Below the pieces are notes generated by a model. The model was not told where the DNA came from. It made no database searches and saw only the letters and a program-made list of their open reading frames with translations. Below, in pieces: positions 62,201 to 64,000 of a stretch of 64,000 nt of DNA (the stretch's first letter is position 1; each line of letters starts with the position of its first letter). The DNA lies in the NCBI GenBank assembly GCA_017626355.1, contig JAGAIY010000023.1, positions 1 through 64,000 on the forward strand, read 5' to 3'. Origin of the DNA: Bacteroidales bacterium (lineage in GTDB: Bacteria; Bacteroidota; Bacteroidia; Bacteroidales; UBA932). Made by a program: the position numbers and the translations under genes.

Positions 62201-64000
62201 TTAGAATGATAATTCAACACCGCCTACGAATGACTTGGTCAATGGATAGATACCTGCTCCGGCTCCTGTCACACCCATCTCGGGATCCCAGAAGTTGACA
62301 TCATTGAAGCAGTAAAGATTAAGACCGCTGACATAGAATCTGAGGCCCTTGATATGAAGCTTGTCGAGAGCCACCTGAGGAAGCGAGTAAGAAAGGGTCA
62401 CGTCCTTGATTCTGAGGTAGTCACCTCTTTCGAGCCATCTGTCGCTGAGAGCGGTAGACGAGCTTGTAGAGTTACCTGCGATCGGCTTAGGGTTTACACC
62501 CACATCACCCGGCTTCTTCCAGTAGTTGAGTGATGAAGCCATCTGGTTCATTGTCATCTGGGCACCGTCTGAGTTGAGGTAGCTGTGCTCGTTGAGGATA
62601 AGCACGTGGCAGCCTGCCTTGAACTCGAAGAATGCGCTGAGGCTGAGTCCCTTCCAGTTGAGTGAAGTATTGAAACCTCCGAGAAGCTTAGGCTCAGGTG
62701 AACCAGCATAGTACTTGCGTGCATCATTGTAGTTGTTAGAGAGCGAACCGTCCTCGGTAACCCAGAGAGCCTCACCGTTTGCAGGGTTCACTCCGTAGTA
62801 GTCAGACACCCAGTAAGTGTACATTGACTTTCCTACAACATGGTAAACGAAAGAACCGTTTGCGATTCTCTCCTCGCCGTTTGCATCCGGCTCGACTGCG
62901 AGGTCGAGGATTTCAGTCTTGTTGTGAGCAAGGTTGAAGCCTGCTGTCCAGAGGAAATCAGGAGTAGAGATGATGTCAGCGTCGAGCTGGAACTCAACTC
63001 CGGAGTTCTTCATCGAACCTGCATTCTTGAAGTTTGTGCTGAAACCTGTTGTCTGAGGCACATTCACATCAAGGAGCATATCCTTGGTCACACGGTCATA
63101 TACATCGAAGTTACCTCTGAGTCTGTTACCGAAGAAACCGAAATCGAGACCGACATTCCATGTAGAGTTCTTCTCCCAAGAAAGATAGTCATTAGATGGC
63201 TGTGATGGTACCATACCTACGCCATTGTTGTACTGAGTAGAAGAATATACACCGTATGCCTTGTATGGGTTGATACCGTTGTTACCGTTGAGACCGTAGC
63301 TTGCACGTACCTTAAGAAGGTCGAGCCAGCTGTCTGTGCTGTCCATCCACTTCTCGTTGCTGAGGTTCCATGAAGCCGAAGCCGACCAGAAGAGACCCCA
63401 CTTGTTCTTTGAACCGAAGAGTGAAGAACCGTCCTCACGGATTGTAGCCTGAACGAAGTATCTGTTGTCGTAGTTATAGTCAGCGATACCGAAGAACGAC
63501 ATGAGGGTCTCGTTTGAGAAACCTACCTCTGACTCAACATTTGACTGAGGAGCTGTGTTCTGGTAAGGGATGTCAGGATTTACGCCCGGAGCATATACAT
63601 ATGAATACTCATACTTGTATGCGTTAGCCTCCTGACCGGCAAGAACACGGAGAGAGTGATAACCGCCGAATACATTAGAGTAATTGATTGTATTCGAAGT
63701 GGTGAGGTTTGTGTACTGGCTCTTTGTCGCCTGAAGTGTAGCATCAGAACCTGAACCGTCTGAAAGCGGGTTCCAGTAACGTCTGTCCTGAGTGAATGCA
63801 GCCTCGGCTGAGTTTCTAGTCTCGATCACGAGGTGCTTCACAGGCTCCCATCTGAGGAACATTGTACCGTTGAACTTGTATGACTTAGACCACTGGTCAT
63901 CATACATTGCGGTAGCACGTGGATTGCTATATGAGTTTGAAGGGATGTTCACATTGTGGTTTCCGTTCTCGTCGTACTTTGGAATCCAAGGGAGGAGGGT
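62201..64000 (-). CDS. SusC/RagA-family transporter, C-terminal part (gene continues beyond the window)
   Basis: The open frame runs off the right edge; about 600 residues of the barrel are present and the signal, plug and TonB box lie outside. Recognisable SusC barrel strands include RYFVQATIREDGSSLFG, KVRASYGLNGN, the conserved DYLRIKDVTLSYSLP and the C-terminal GGVELSF. The visible start-like GTG at 63952 is internal; codons upstream of it (TLLPWIPKYDENG...) continue the SusC pattern. It imports the substrate bound by the following SusD and heads the protease-bearing locus. Confidence 0.94.
   Translation of the reverse strand, partial: TLLPWIPKYDENGNHNVNIPSNSYSNPRATAMYDDQWSKSYKFNGTMFLRWEPVKHLVIETRNSAEAAFTQDRRYWNPLSDGSGSDATLQATKSQYTNLTTSNTINYSNVFGGYHSLRVLAGQEANAYKYEYSYVYAPGVNPDIPYQNTAPQSNVESEVGFSNETLMSFFGIADYNYDNRYFVQATIREDGSSLFGSKNKWGLFWSASASWNLSNEKWMDSTDSWLDLLKVRASYGLNGNNGINPYKAYGVYSSTQYNNGVGMVPSQPSNDYLSWEKNSTWNVGLDFGFFGNRLRGNFDVYDRVTKDMLLDVNVPQTTGFSTNFKNAGSMKNSGVEFQLDADIISTPDFLWTAGFNLAHNKTEILDLAVEPDANGEERIANGSFVYHVVGKSMYTYWVSDYYGVNPANGEALWVTEDGSLSNNYNDARKYYAGSPEPKLLGGFNTSLNWKGLSLSAFFEFKAGCHVLILNEHSYLNSDGAQMTMNQMASSLNYWKKPGDVGVNPKPIAGNSTSSSTALSDRWLERGDYLRIKDVTLSYSLPQVALDKLHIKGLRFYVSGLNLYCFNDVNFWDPEMGVTGAGAGIYPLTKSFVGGVELSF

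Overview
The window looks like a chromosomal segment of a member of the Bacteroidales (phylum Bacteroidota); the genus cannot be fixed from sequence alone. Support: two SusC/SusD gene pairs, a subtilase with a type IX secretion (T9SS) sorting tail, a PorV/PorQ-like barrel, repeated Bacteroidota-type promoters (TTTG, about 19-21 bases, then TAnnTTTG), few Shine-Dalgarno sites, and the neighbour pairs tgt with an LptF/G permease, Nif3 with a zinc-ribbon coiled coil, and alaS opposite M23 peptidases.

Layout. 1-400: minus-strand tRNA cluster Thr(TGT)-Tyr(GTA)-Gly(TCC)-partial tRNA, in the order that precedes tuf in many bacteria. 401-7140: dxs diverging from two tandem MFSD1-like transporters and a two-domain DUF1080 lipoprotein, then a small outer-membrane barrel. 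7408-14645: a first nutrient-uptake operon (BACON/beta-helix lipoprotein, SusC, SusD) with its own promoter and terminator. 14681-26579: a nearly gapless minus-strand run of two M23 peptidases, MerR, Nif3, zinc ribbon, dnaB, a DUF3108-like protein, RseC-like, rnfBCDGEA and a 64-residue TPR-like protein. 26646-32450: alaS, an LptF/G-Fmt fusion and thiamine diphosphokinase. 32544-41660: ilvA, ilvE, lptF/G, tgt, a nucleoside-permease-like MFS, an M3 peptidase, a zinc-ribbon protein and a short ssb. 41739-48734: pflB-pflA, patatin, a membrane ferredoxin and a Tat-type Fe-S aldo/keto reductase.

48.8-54.0 kb is a compact A/T-rich accessory island: an unrecognised membrane protein, a RES-domain protein with a zinc-ribbon N-terminus, a Fic protein with an AbiEi-like N-terminus and an operator-like repeat array, AbiH, and an integrase remnant. 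A perfect 19-bp hairpin marks its left edge. 53998-64000 is a second uptake locus: partial SusC, SusD, two surface lipoproteins, an exported protein, a T9SS-type subtilase and a PorV-like barrel, suggesting peptide or protein scavenging.

Metabolically the window fits an anaerobic fermenter: pyruvate formate-lyase makes acetyl-CoA and formate, Rnf couples ferredoxin oxidation to ion pumping, and SusCD systems, dipeptide-like transporters and periplasmic peptidases bring in nutrients. The most unusual items are the LptF/G-Fmt fusion, the defence-like island with its Fic operator array, two composite terminator-promoters, and the fully overlapping opposed promoters between dxs and the MFS operon.
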